In this document: positions 51,191-61,611 of the stretch, piece by piece | How positions within the stretch are numbered: the first letter of the stretch is position 1 | How the letters are laid out: the number at the start of each line of letters is the position of its first letter | Notes under the pieces: generated by a model | Database searches by the model: none | Told to the model about the DNA's origin: nothing | The model's input: the letters and a program-made list of their open reading frames with translations, nothing else | NCBI RefSeq assembly: GCF_030063135.1 | Contig: NZ_JASISO010000002.1 | Span: forward strand, 248,001 to 312,000 | Direction of reading: 5' to 3' | Source of the DNA: Streptomyces sp. G-G2 | GTDB lineage: Bacteria > Actinomycetota > Actinomycetes > Streptomycetales > Streptomycetaceae | Length of the DNA stretch: 64,000 bases | Position numbers and translations under genes: made by a program

Positions 51191-53776
51191 TTACGCCGAG
51201 GCGTCCGCCGCCTGCGCGCGCAGGGCGCGTTCCACGCCCGCGCGGGACTCCGAGACCAGTCGGCGCAGGGCCGCGTTCGGCTCGGCCTGCGCCAGCCACG
51301 CGTCGGTCGCGTCCAGGGTCCGCCGCGAGACGAGGAGCGCCGGGTACAGGCCCACCGCGATCTGCTGCGCGATCTCGTGGCTGCGGGAGTCCCACACGCC
51401 CTTGACCGCCGCGAAGTACTTCTCGGCGTACGGCGCCAGCAGCTCGCGCTGATCGGTCTGCACGAAGCCGCCGATCACGGCCTCCTGCACCGCGTTCGGC
51501 AGGTCGCCGGACTCCACGACGGAGGCCCAGGCCTCGGCCTTCGCCTCGGCGGTCGGCCGGGACGCGCGCGCGGTCGCCGCGTGGCGCTCGCCCGCCGCCG
51601 TCTTGTCCCGCTCCAGCTCCGCCGCGATCGCCGCCTCGCCGAGGACGCCGGTGGCGACCAGACGGCCCAGGAACGACCAGCGCAGCTCGGTGTCGACGGT
51701 CAGGCCCTCGATCTCGGCCAAGCCGTCCAGCAGCGCCGACAGGAAGGTCAGCTGGCCCTCGGTGCGGGCCGTCGCCGCGAAGGCGCGGGCCCAGGCGAGC
51801 TGGTGGTCGCTGCCCGGCGCGGCCGCGCGCAGGTGCTGCAGCGCCGCCGCGGTCCAGATCTCCAGACCGGTGTCGCGCCAGACCGGGTCGGCGTACAGGT
51901 CGATGGCCAGCTTGACCTGGCGCTGCAGGGACTGCACCACACCGATGTCCGACTCCTTGCCGATGCCCGACAGGACGAGGGAGAGGTAGTCGCGGGTGGC
52001 GAGTTCGCCGTCGCGGGTCATGTCCCAGGCCGCGGACCAGCACAGCGCGCGCGGCAGCGAGGCCTCGAAGTCGCCGAGGTGCGCGGTGACCTTGGCGAGC
52101 GAGTGCTCGTCGAGGCGGACCTTGGCATAGGAGAGGTCGTCGTCGTTGAGCAGGACGACGTCGGGACGCCGCTGCCCCACCAGTTCGGGGACCTCCGTCA
52201 GCTCGGCGGCGGCCACGTCCAGCTCCACGCGCCGCTCGCGCAGCAGCCGTCCGCTGGCCTGGTCGATCGAGTAGAAGCCGACCGCGATCCGGTGCGGGCG
52301 CAGGACCGGCTCGCCCTGGGCGCCCGCGGGCAGCGCCGGAGCCTCCTGGCGGACCGCGAAGGCGGTGATGACCCCGTCCTCGTCCGTCTCGATGTGCGGA
52401 CGCAGGATGTTGATGCCCGCCGTCTCCAGCCACGCCTTCGACCAGGCGGTCAGGTCGCGGCCGGAGGTGTCCTCCAGGGCGCCCAGCAGGTCGGACAGGC
52501 GCGTGTTGCCGAAGGCGTGCGCCTTGAAGTACGCCTGCACGCCCTTGAAGAACTCATCCATGCCGACATAGGCGACGAGCTGCTTGAGGACCGAGGCGCC
52601 CTTGGCGTAGGTGATCCCGTCGAAGTTGACGAGTACGTCGTCCAGGTCACGGATGTCGGCCATGATCGGGTGCGTCGAAGGCAGCTGGTCCTGCCGGTAC
52701 GCCCAGGTCTTCATGGAGTTCGCGAAGGACGTCCACGCGTGCGGCCACTTCGAGTCCTCGGCGTAGGCCTGGCAGGCGATCGAGGTGTAGGTCGCGAACG
52801 ACTCGTTCAGCCACAGGTCGTTCCACCACTCCATGGTGACCAGGTCGCCGAACCACATGTGCGCCAGCTCGTGCAGGATCGTCTCGGCGCGCAGCTCGTA
52901 CGCCGCGTCCGTCACCTTCGAGCGGAAGACGTACTGGTCGCGGATGGTGACCGCGCCCGCGTTCTCCATCGCGCCCGCGTTGAACTCCGGCACGAAGAGC
53001 TGGTCGTACTTCGCGAAGGGGTAGTCGTAGGCGAACTTCTCCTGGAACCAGGTGAAGCCCTGCCGGGTGACGTCGAAGATCGCTTCCGCGTCGAGGAACT
53101 CGGCGAGCGAGGGGCGGCAGTAGATGCCGAGCGGGACGGACTGGCCGTCGGCGCCCTCGTACGAGCTGTGGACCGAGTGGTACGGACCGGCGATGAGCGC
53201 GGTGATGTACGTGGAGATCCGCGGGGTGGGCTCGAAGCGCCAGACGTTGTCCTTGACGTCCTCGACCGCCGGGGTCGGCGAGTTCGAGATCACGGTCCAG
53301 CCCTCGGGGGCGGTCACGGTGAACCGGAACGTCGCCTTCAGGTCGGGCTGCTCGAAGCTCGCGAACACGCGGCGGGCGTCCGGCACCTCGAACTGGGTGT
53401 ACAGGTACGCCTGCTCGTCGACCGGGTCGACGAAGCGGTGCAGACCCTCACCGGTGTTGGTGTAGGCGCATTCGGCGACGACCCGCAGCTCGTTCGCCCC
53501 GGCCGCCAGCCCGGTCAGCGCGATCCGGGAATCCTGGAAGACGGATGCTGCGTCCAGCGCCACGCCGTTCAGTACGACCTCGTGCACAGCGGGCGCGACC
53601 AGGTCGATGAAGGTCTCCGCGCCCGCCTCCGACGCCTCGAAGCGCACGGTGGTCGCGGACCGGAAGGTCCCCCCCTCCTGCGCTCCGCTCAGGTCGAGAT
53701 CGATCTCGTACGCGTCGACGGTCAGCAGCTTCGCGCGCTGCTGCGCCTCTTCACGGGTCAGATTCGTGCCAGGCAC
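51191..53776 (-). CDS. pepN: Aminopeptidase N, M1 family
   Basis: 861 residues from GTG 53776, with GAAGGAG 7 nt upstream. M1 zinc metallopeptidase: the exopeptidase GAMEN motif at 268-272 (FNAGAMENAGAV), the zinc site HELAH (302-306) and E325 in WLNESFATY. An N-terminal beta-saddle domain precedes it and an ERAP1-like helical C-terminal domain follows (to RAQAADASA). It removes N-terminal amino acids from peptides in the cytosol. A second M1 gene begins to appear at the right edge of the window with a very similar C-terminus. Confidence 0.96.
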   Translation of the reverse strand: MPGTNLTREEAQQRAKLLTVDAYEIDLDLSGAQEGGTFRSATTVRFEASEAGAETFIDLVAPAVHEVVLNGVALDAASVFQDSRIALTGLAAGANELRVVAECAYTNTGEGLHRFVDPVDEQAYLYTQFEVPDARRVFASFEQPDLKATFRFTVTAPEGWTVISNSPTPAVEDVKDNVWRFEPTPRISTYITALIAGPYHSVHSSYEGADGQSVPLGIYCRPSLAEFLDAEAIFDVTRQGFTWFQEKFAYDYPFAKYDQLFVPEFNAGAMENAGAVTIRDQYVFRSKVTDAAYELRAETILHELAHMWFGDLVTMEWWNDLWLNESFATYTSIACQAYAEDSKWPHAWTSFANSMKTWAYRQDQLPSTHPIMADIRDLDDVLVNFDGITYAKGASVLKQLVAYVGMDEFFKGVQAYFKAHAFGNTRLSDLLGALEDTSGRDLTAWSKAWLETAGINILRPHIETDEDGVITAFAVRQEAPALPAGAQGEPVLRPHRIAVGFYSIDQASGRLLRERRVELDVAAAELTEVPELVGQRRPDVVLLNDDDLSYAKVRLDEHSLAKVTAHLGDFEASLPRALCWSAAWDMTRDGELATRDYLSLVLSGIGKESDIGVVQSLQRQVKLAIDLYADPVWRDTGLEIWTAAALQHLRAAAPGSDHQLAWARAFAATARTEGQLTFLSALLDGLAEIEGLTVDTELRWSFLGRLVATGVLGEAAIAAELERDKTAAGERHAATARASRPTAEAKAEAWASVVESGDLPNAVQEAVIGGFVQTDQRELLAPYAEKYFAAVKGVWDSRSHEIAQQIAVGLYPALLVSRRTLDATDAWLAQAEPNAALRRLVSESRAGVERALRAQAADASA

Positions 53777-53914
53777 GCGGCATCTCCTTCGATGGTGACG
53801 TTGCCGGACCATCCTTCCATGCGATCCGACAGGGTGCCTTGGACTAATCCACGGGCGAACGCGATGTCCGATTTCCGCCAGCTCGTGGGGCTCCGGGCGG
53901 CCATCCTGGTGCCC

Positions 53915-54412
53915 ATGACCACCATGGATGCCGTCCCGCTCGGGGCGGGAACACTCGCCGAACTGCTGCTGCGCGACGACGCCGGTCGGCCCGGCCTGCC
54001 GTACGAGGACTCCGAGGGCGGCGCCCCGCTGCGCTGCTGCCTGCGCCGCAGCCGCCCCGGCGAGCGGATCGCGCTCGTCTCCTACGCACCGCTGCGCCGC
54101 TGGGCGGCCGCGACCGGGGCGGATCCGGGGGCCTACGACGAGCAGGGCCCGGTCTTCGTCCACGCCGCCGGCTGCGCGGGCCCGGCCCCGGGCGGCGGCC
54201 AGGCCTTCGCCCAGCCCGGCGCGCTGCGGACCGTACGGCGGTACAGCGCGGCCGGGCACATCCTCGGCGGGCGCGTCCTCGCGCTGGAGGAGGACGCCGG
54301 GGCGCAGCTGGAGCGGGCCGTCGCGGAGGCGTTCACCGACCCGGGGGCCGCTCTCGTCCACGTCCGGGCGGCGGAGTTCGGCTGCTTCCTCTACGAGGTG
54401 CGGCGGCCCTGA
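53915..54412 (+). CDS. DUF1203 family protein
   Basis: 165 residues from ATG 53915; ATG 53864 is also in frame and would add 17 residues (MSDFRQLVGLRAAILVP). The body matches DUF1203: TLAELLLRDDAGRPGLPYEDSEGGAPLRCCLRRSRPGERIALVSYAPLRRW, then GPVFVHAAGCAGP and FGCFLYEVRRP at the end. Function unknown in the family. It is divergent from pepN, with the starts about 140 bp apart, and convergent with asd. Confidence 0.8.
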   Translation: MTTMDAVPLGAGTLAELLLRDDAGRPGLPYEDSEGGAPLRCCLRRSRPGERIALVSYAPLRRWAAATGADPGAYDEQGPVFVHAAGCAGPAPGGGQAFAQPGALRTVRRYSAAGHILGGRVLALEEDAGAQLERAVAEAFTDPGAALVHVRAAEFGCFLYEVRRP

Positions 54413-54458
54413 GGGGCCCGACCGGCCGGGGAGCCGGCGCGGGCGGGCCCGGCGGGGT

Positions 54459-55727
<1,269 letters not shown>

Positions 55728-55751
55728 TCACCCCTCCCGGGAGGAACCCCC

Positions 55752-56703
55752 GTGCGCGCCCACCGCCACCGCCGCCGGTCCATACCGGCGCTCGCCGCCC
55801 TCGAGGCCGCCGCCGTCGCCGCGCCGCTCCTGCTGGCCGCCGGTGCGCGGCGGGTTCTCCTCGTCGGCCGAGGGCGTCATCCCCAGCGCGGGCATCACCC
55901 TGGCCGACGGCGAGGCCCTGACCGCGGCCGCCGCCGAGGTGTCGGTGTGCCTGGACCTCGACCAGGAGCACGTGAAGAAGGCCACGCGCAACGTGATCGC
56001 CGAGACCCGCGACGGCTGCGCGGACCGGGTGGTCGCGGTCGGCGCCCACCTGGACTCGGTCCCCGAGGGCCCCGGCATCAACGACAACGGCTCGGGCTCG
56101 GCCGTCTCCTGGAGGTCGTCCTCAAGCTCGCGGACGAGGGCGCCAACAAGAAGGGCAAGGGGCCCGCCAAACAAGGTCCGCTTCGCCTGGTGGTCGGCGC
56201 AGGAGCTGGGCCTGCTCGGTTCCGAGCACTATGTCGCGCAGCTGTCCGAGAAGCAGAAGAAGGACATCGCGCTCTACCTGAACTTCGACATGATCGCCTC
56301 GCCGAACCCGGTCCAGTTGGTCTACGACGGCGATGACTCGGACACGGCGGGCGCGGGCGCGGGCCCGGCCGGATCCGCGCGGATCGAGGCCCTGATCAAC
56401 GGCTTCCTCGACAAGAAGCACCAGCCGCACGAGGGCAGCGACTTCGACGGCCGCTCCGACTACGGCCCGTTCATCGCGAACGGCATCCCGGCGGGCGGCA
56501 CCTTCACCGGGGCCGAGGGCGTCAAGACCGCCGAACAGGCCCAGCGGTACGGGGGGACGGCGGGGGCTCCGTACGACCCCAACTACCACGCGGCCGGTGA
56601 CACCCTGAAGAACCTGGACCTCAAGGCCTTCGACATCAACCTCGACGTCATCGCGCACGCGGTGGGCACCTACGCCCAGGACCTGCGCTCGATCGGCGGG
56701 TAG
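55752..56703 (+). pseudogene. M28-family aminopeptidase remnant with frameshifts
   Basis: A signal peptide (MRAHRHRRRSIPALAALEAA) starts in one frame at 55752; from about 55850 the coding sense moves to the +1 frame (AEGVIPSAGITLADGEALTAA). Between about 56106 and 56170 it returns to the first frame (LLEVVLKLADEGANKKGKGPAK), then back again (NKVRFAWWSAQELGLLGSEHY). The zinc ligands are all still present: AHLDSVPEGPGINDNGSG, SAQELG, NFDMIAS, YHAAGDT. The expected region between signal peptide and PA domain is also missing. Either a decaying gene or assembly errors; as written it gives no intact enzyme. Confidence 0.8.
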
Positions 56704-56724
56704 TCACGGACCGCGGGGCACGGA

Positions 56725-56772
56725 GGGAAACGGGGGACGGGAGAAACGGGGGACGGGGGGAAACGGGGGAGG
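56725..56772. repeat. Three 16-bp G-rich repeats
   Basis: Units at 56725-56740, 56741-56756 and 56757-56772 of the form GGGAAACGGGGGACGG. With four or more G-runs of three or longer in 48 bp, the plus strand could fold as a G-quadruplex. It lies between the M28 remnant and the hairpin at 56768. Confidence 0.7.
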
Positions 56773-56800
56773 GGCGGTGCTCGACGAGCACCGCCCCTCC
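56768..56800. terminator. Perfect hairpin between convergent genes
   Basis: A 16-bp perfect stem (56768-56783 with 56785-56800) around one base, 24 bp beyond the minus-strand peptidase stop (56825). Long enough to stop transcription both ways. Confidence 0.8.
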
Positions 56801-56824
56801 GTCATGCCGTGATCGGGTCAGCCG

Positions 56825-59800
56825 CTACGGCAGGACCTTCTCGATCTGCACGCTGCCGGTGCCCGCGGCGGTGCCGCGGCCGTTGAGCAGCTGGACCTGG
56901 CCGAAGAACTGACGGCCCTCGGGGGCCGCGCTGTTGACCAGGACGTTCGCCGAGACGTTCGCCGAAGCGCCGTTGGCGAGGTTCACCTTGGCGGCCTCGT
57001 CGACCTGGACGGAGCCCAGACCGGCCGAGAAGTACACGTCGCGGTAGTCGTAGGTGGTGGAGCCGGACGGCACCGAGTAGCCGGTGACGATGACGGTGTA
57101 GGTGCCCGCGGCCGGGTTGGCCAGGCTCACCGCCTCCTCGGAGTCGCCGTCGGCGGAGGAGGCGACCTTGACACCGTTGAGCTGGACTTCGAGGTCCAGG
57201 TCGGCGGCGGCGTCGGAGACGTTGCCGATGGCGATGTCCAGGCGCGAGACGCCCTCACCGATGGTGACGGTCGAGGTCTGGACCTCACCGGCCGCGATGG
57301 TCGGCTTGGCGACCTTCGCGGAACCGAGCGGGCCGCCCTGGAGCTTGCCGCCGGTGATGGCCGCACCGTCGTTCTTGATGGTCCACTGGACCGGCGCCGG
57401 GGTGCCCAGCTTGACCTCGGGGAGCACCTTGACCGCCGGGTCGAAGCCCGCGCCCAGGACGCTGACGTCCAGCTTGTACGGGTTGTCGAGCAGCGGCGAC
57501 GTACGGCGCGCCTCGACCTCGATCTCCCAGACGCCGGGCGTCGGGTTGGCGTACGAACGCAGGTCGGGGCGGCAGGTGTTGGCCGGGTTGTAGTAGTTCG
57601 GGTAGCACATGGTGGTCGCGCTGTCCTCGACGCCCACACCGTACGGGTGGATCGAGATGAAGCGCGTCTGGCTGCCCGCCGCGAGACCGCCGAGGGCGAC
57701 CTCGAGGGTCTTCGCGCCCTGCGGCACGGTGACGAAGTACGACTTGGTGCTGTTGCGCTGCACCGAGGAGGTGTCCGAGAGACCGAAGGACGGCTTCGCC
57801 AGCGGGGTCGAGGCGACGACGGTCGTCATGATCTGCTTGTCGATGCCCTCGGTGGTGGCGTCGTCCAGCTGCAGGATGCCGCTGTGCGCGCCCGCCGTCT
57901 TCGGGTTGGCCTCGACCTTGATGGTGACGGGCTTGTTCAGCGGCAGGGTGACGTAGTCGTAGCCGCCGACCACCTTGAAGGTGCCGTCGTTGTTGCGCCA
58001 GGTCAGGTCGTGACGGGTGCCGTACTTGACGCCCGTGGTGCGGGTGACGACGACGTCGTAGACCTTCTTCTGGCCGACCTTGAGGCCGCCTTCGCGGTCG
58101 TACAGGCCGGTGCCGAAGCCCGGGGTCTTCAGGAACTGGTCGATCGCGGTGTCGACCGGGGCCTTGACCGCGAAGTCGTCGGCCTTCGGGCCGCGCTGGA
58201 TGGACTCCCAGGCGCCACCGATGTTGATCAGACCGGCGCCCTGCTCGTGCGCGGAGGCACCGTCGATCTTCTTGGCGGTGCTGGTGAGCGCGATGCGCAG
58301 GCTCGCCGGGGTCAGCGCGATGTGCTGCTGTTTGGCGGCCGAGATCAGCAGGGCGCTGGCGCCCGTCGCCTGCGGCGAGGACATCGAGGTGCCCTGGAGC
58401 ATCGAGTAACCGGCGGGCAGGGTGTAGCCCGCCTCCTTCACCGGGGAACCGGGCAGCCAGGTCTGCGTGGTGTTGATGGCCGCGCCGGGGGCGGTGATGG
58501 TGGGCGTCAGGCCGCCGTCCTCACGCGGACCGCGCGAGGAGAACGGGAAGAGCGCGTACTTCTTGGTCACGCCGGAGCCGTAGTTGGCGGCCCAGGTCTC
58601 CTTGGAGACCGCGGCGCCCACGCTGACGACCTTGTCGGCGAGACCGGGGTCACCGATGGTGTTGACGCCCGGGCCCTCGTTGCCCGCCGAGATGACGAGC
58701 TGGACGCCGTAGGTGTCGATCAGGCGGCCGTACAGCTCCGAACGCGCGTTGTTGCCGTCGTTCAGGGCCGGGAGACCACCGATGGACATGTTGACGATGT
58801 CCACGTGGCGGTTGACGACGAGGTCGATCATGCCCTCGGTCAGGGCGATGTTGGTGCAGCCGCCGGACCAGGAGCAGGCGCGCGAGGAGACGATCTTCGC
58901 GCCGGGGGCCTCACCGTTCATCTTGCCGCCGAACAGGCTGTTCGCCGCGGTGATGCCCGCGACGTGGGTGCCGTGCTCGGACTCGATGATGCCGATGTTG
59001 ACGAAGTCGGCCTTCTTGCCGACCCAGTCCCCGCCGTACGGGTCCATCGGGACGTCCTTGCGGATCTCGATGGTGAACGGGATCCGCTCGGCGACGTCGG
59101 TCGCAGGGTTGTCGGTGCCGAAGTAGCCGATCTGGTAGCCGTCCTTGTACGGCTTCATCGGCTCGTTGTTGGTGAAGTCGCCGTCCTGGTCGGTGTCGAC
59201 GCGGACGGTGCCGGCCACCGCGTCGTACAGCATGCCGAACCGGTCGGTGGTGTCGCCGTCGCGGTTGACGTCACCCTTCGCGTCGCCGGTCGCGGTGATC
59301 GACTCGCTGAAACGGCTCCACTGGTACGAACCCTCGGGGGCCTTCCAGCTCTGGCCGCCCGCGGTGAAGGAACCGCCCGTGGCGGTGACCGGGGTGATCT
59401 GCGGACGCCAGGTCGCGTCGTTGTCCGCGATCGGGTCGGTCGCGGTGACCCAGTCGACGATCTTGCGCTCGCCGGTGGTGGTCTTCTGGAGCGCCGGGTG
59501 GCCGAGGTCGACGCCGGAGTCCAGGATGCCGATGGTGACCCCGCGGCCGTCGGCCTGCGGGTTCTGCTTCACGAAGTCGACCGCGCCCGTCTCGAAGGAC
59601 GGGTTGTACGGGTTCTTCGCGGGGGTGTTCTTGTCGGGCCCCGGGTAGGTCTCGGCGGCCGTCTTCTTGGCGGCCGCGTTCTCCTGCTTGGCGTCGGGAC
59701 GCGGGTCCGGCAGCGCGATCTCGTGGCGCAGGTCGATCCCGTGCACGGCCGACAGCTTGGCGGCGGCCTTGAGGGCCGCGTCCGCCTTGTCGGTCGGCAG

Positions 59801-60148
59801 GGTGGCGCGCACGTAGCCGAGCTTGTCGTACGTCTGGCCCACCGAGGCGCCCTGTACGGCGTCCAGCTGCTGGGCCACCTGCTTGGTCTCGCCGGGGGCG
59901 GTCGCCACCATCACGGTGACGGTCTTCTCGCCCTTGGCCTGCGCCTGCTGGAGCAGTTCTGCGTCCGCGGAACCGAGCTTCTGGTCGGCGGACTTGACCG
60001 CGGCGGAAGCAGCCGGGTCAACGGTGCCGCCCGCTGCGAACACGGGCACTGCGCCGGTGGCCGCGAGGGCGGCCACCAGGCCCGCCGCGGCAGCGACGCG
60101 TGCGACGCGCCGCGTGCCGGATATGGGACCGGGGGATTCGAGGGTCAT
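56825..60148 (-). CDS. Large secreted S8 serine peptidase with PPC-like C-terminus
   Basis: 1107 residues from ATG 60148 (AGGG 6 nt upstream; ATG 60154 would sit on the ribosome site). Signal peptide 1-39 (ends PVFAAGG), an I9-like propeptide (70-150), then S8 with D210 (GILDSGVDLGHP), H392 (ESEHGTHVAG) and S588 (QGTSMSSPQATG). About 180 residues are inserted between Asp and His, including VNRDGDTTDRFGMLYD and VDTDQDGDFTNNEP, which look like calcium-binding Asp/Asn loops. The C-terminal 500 residues are beta-sandwich repeats (Fn3/PPC-like) for substrate or wall binding. A typical Streptomyces extracellular protease. Confidence 0.93.
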   Translation of the reverse strand: MTLESPGPISGTRRVARVAAAAGLVAALAATGAVPVFAAGGTVDPAASAAVKSADQKLGSADAELLQQAQAKGEKTVTVMVATAPGETKQVAQQLDAVQGASVGQTYDKLGYVRATLPTDKADAALKAAAKLSAVHGIDLRHEIALPDPRPDAKQENAAAKKTAAETYPGPDKNTPAKNPYNPSFETGAVDFVKQNPQADGRGVTIGILDSGVDLGHPALQKTTTGERKIVDWVTATDPIADNDATWRPQITPVTATGGSFTAGGQSWKAPEGSYQWSRFSESITATGDAKGDVNRDGDTTDRFGMLYDAVAGTVRVDTDQDGDFTNNEPMKPYKDGYQIGYFGTDNPATDVAERIPFTIEIRKDVPMDPYGGDWVGKKADFVNIGIIESEHGTHVAGITAANSLFGGKMNGEAPGAKIVSSRACSWSGGCTNIALTEGMIDLVVNRHVDIVNMSIGGLPALNDGNNARSELYGRLIDTYGVQLVISAGNEGPGVNTIGDPGLADKVVSVGAAVSKETWAANYGSGVTKKYALFPFSSRGPREDGGLTPTITAPGAAINTTQTWLPGSPVKEAGYTLPAGYSMLQGTSMSSPQATGASALLISAAKQQHIALTPASLRIALTSTAKKIDGASAHEQGAGLINIGGAWESIQRGPKADDFAVKAPVDTAIDQFLKTPGFGTGLYDREGGLKVGQKKVYDVVVTRTTGVKYGTRHDLTWRNNDGTFKVVGGYDYVTLPLNKPVTIKVEANPKTAGAHSGILQLDDATTEGIDKQIMTTVVASTPLAKPSFGLSDTSSVQRNSTKSYFVTVPQGAKTLEVALGGLAAGSQTRFISIHPYGVGVEDSATTMCYPNYYNPANTCRPDLRSYANPTPGVWEIEVEARRTSPLLDNPYKLDVSVLGAGFDPAVKVLPEVKLGTPAPVQWTIKNDGAAITGGKLQGGPLGSAKVAKPTIAAGEVQTSTVTIGEGVSRLDIAIGNVSDAAADLDLEVQLNGVKVASSADGDSEEAVSLANPAAGTYTVIVTGYSVPSGSTTYDYRDVYFSAGLGSVQVDEAAKVNLANGASANVSANVLVNSAAPEGRQFFGQVQLLNGRGTAAGTGSVQIEKVLP

Positions 60149-60422
60149 CAGCATCCCTGGATAAGTGAAAGGAACAGTCCGGATTTCGGTGCCGGATGAC
60201 CGGTCAGCTTGGCGTAAGTGACAGCTGTTTGGGGAGAGTTGTCATTGACCGTGACCTGTCATGGCGGATTCTCGCCATCGCGCGGTATGCGCCATCAGGA
60301 ACCCATCCGGGCAGACCGGTGCGAACCGGGGGTGCCGAAGAGGAGATTTGTAGACTCGCTGACCACGCGTCAGCGCACGGGTGCGCCGCGGCCGGGGTCC
60401 GGGTGTGACAGTTTTCGCGCTC

Positions 60423-60989
60423 CTAGCGCTCGCGCGTGCGCGCGTAATGACGGGAAGCCTTCGCCCGGTTCCCGCAGGCGGTCATCGAGCACCAGCGCCG
60501 GGTGCCGTTGCGCGACACGTCGTAGAAACGCAGTACGCAGGTCTCCGAGGCGCACGAGCGGATCCGGTCGGGGGCGGCGCCCAGCAGGTCGAGGTAGTCG
60601 CGGGCGGCGGTCCAGGCGGGGCCCCAGGCGGGGTCGGCGAACTCCGCCCGCTCGCCCGGGCCCTCGGCCGTGAGCGTGGCCCGGATCCGGCCGTTTTCGA
60701 GCACCGCGTCGACCAGGGCGCGCGCTCCCTCGTCGGCCGGGTCGGCGACCGTGCGGGCGAGTGCCTCGCGTGCGGTCAGCAGGTGGATCAGGGTCGGCGC
60801 GTCCGCCCGGAAGCGCTGGTCGAGCCCGGTGGAGCGCAGCCAGAGGGCGACGCCTTCGATCCGGGTCAGCCCGGCCGCCCCGGCCCCGGCGAAGAGGTCG
60901 GTGAGGACGCCGTCCTGCATCCAGCGGGTGTTCAGCAGGTCCAGGGCGATCGGTTCCCCGGTCAGCGGCCGCGGGTCCGTCGTCGTCAT
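60423..60989 (-). CDS. CGNR zinc-finger (ABATE-domain) regulator
   Basis: 188 residues from ATG 60989, with AGGAG upstream. The ABATE domain (1-130; LTGEPIALDLLNTRWMQDGVLTDLF) precedes the CGNR zinc finger at about 144-182: CASETCVLRFYDVSRNGTRRWCSMTACGNRAKASRHYAR, with four cysteines and the CGNR signature itself. Family members are putative stress-related transcription regulators. Divergent from a VOC gene over a 132-bp gap that contains a dyad. Confidence 0.93.
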   Translation of the reverse strand: MTTTDPRPLTGEPIALDLLNTRWMQDGVLTDLFAGAGAAGLTRIEGVALWLRSTGLDQRFRADAPTLIHLLTAREALARTVADPADEGARALVDAVLENGRIRATLTAEGPGERAEFADPAWGPAWTAARDYLDLLGAAPDRIRSCASETCVLRFYDVSRNGTRRWCSMTACGNRAKASRHYARTRER

Positions 60990-61045
60990 GCCTGCTCCTG
61001 TGGGCCTCTCGATGCCTTGCTAACCCCTCAAGACTACGTGACCGG

Positions 61046-61091
61046 TTGACGTGGAAGAATCTAACCTCTAACGTTGTTTTAGAAGGTTAGA
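61046..61091 (+). promoter_or_regulatory. Promoter and dyad between CGNR regulator and VOC gene
   Basis: TTGACG (61046-61051), 17 bp, TAACGT (61069-61074) form a promoter for the VOC gene. An extended dyad, TCTAACCT (61060-61067) with AGGTTAGA (61084-61091) and an inner TCTAA/TTAGA pair, covers it. The CGNR protein is the natural candidate to bind. Confidence 0.6.
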
Positions 61092-61121
61092 CAGGATGGA
61101 TCGCCACGGAAAGGGCCAGTC

Positions 61122-61580
61122 ATGACGACTGTCACCAGCACACTGCGCACCGGCCACATCGGCCTGAACGTCACCGACCTCGGCCGCTCGCTCGGGTTCT
61201 ACCGGGACGCCCTCGGCTACGAGCTGCTGGGCGAGGGCGCGGAAGCGGACCGCCGCTTCGCCTTCCTCGGCCAGGACGGCGTACTCGCCCTCACGCTCTG
61301 GGAACAGGCGGACGGGCCCTTCGCCCCCGCCTCCGCCGGACTGCACCACCTGGCCCTGTCGGCGGGCACGATCGAGGAGGTCCGGGCCTACGAGGAGCGG
61401 CTGCGCGCGCTGGGCGTCGACTTCGCCCACGAGGGGATCGTCGCCCACCGCGAGGGCGCGGCCTCCGGTGGGATCTTCTTCCACGACCCCGACGGCACCC
61501 GGCTGGAGATCTCCGTCCCGACCGGCGCCGAGGGCGCTCCGGCGCCCAGCGGTACCGCCCCGACCTGCGGTTTCTTCTAG
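61122..61580 (+). CDS. VOC (glyoxalase/bleomycin-resistance) family protein
   Basis: 152 residues from ATG 61122. Two beta-alpha-beta-beta-beta modules: RTGHIGLNVTDLGRSLGFYRDALGYELL (metal His in GHIGL), then LHHLALSAGTIEEVRAYEERLRALGV and GIFFHDPDGTRLEIS with the C-terminal metal Glu. Members isomerise, cleave or bind small molecules with a metal; the substrate is unknown. The divergent CGNR regulator suggests inducible expression. Confidence 0.9.
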   Translation: MTTVTSTLRTGHIGLNVTDLGRSLGFYRDALGYELLGEGAEADRRFAFLGQDGVLALTLWEQADGPFAPASAGLHHLALSAGTIEEVRAYEERLRALGVDFAHEGIVAHREGAASGGIFFHDPDGTRLEISVPTGAEGAPAPSGTAPTCGFF

Positions 61581-61611
61581 TCCTCGGTTTCTTCTAGGAA
61601 GGGAGGCCGCC

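Noticed and set aside
57647..60199. Plus-strand 850-codon open frame opposite the large subtilisin
   Set aside because: Antisense shadow; the subtilisin on the other strand has signal peptide and catalytic triad in order.
60149..60422. Operators upstream of the large subtilisin
   Set aside because: Several TGTCAT/ATGGCG-type short repeats are present, but none forms a dyad long or well-placed enough to call.
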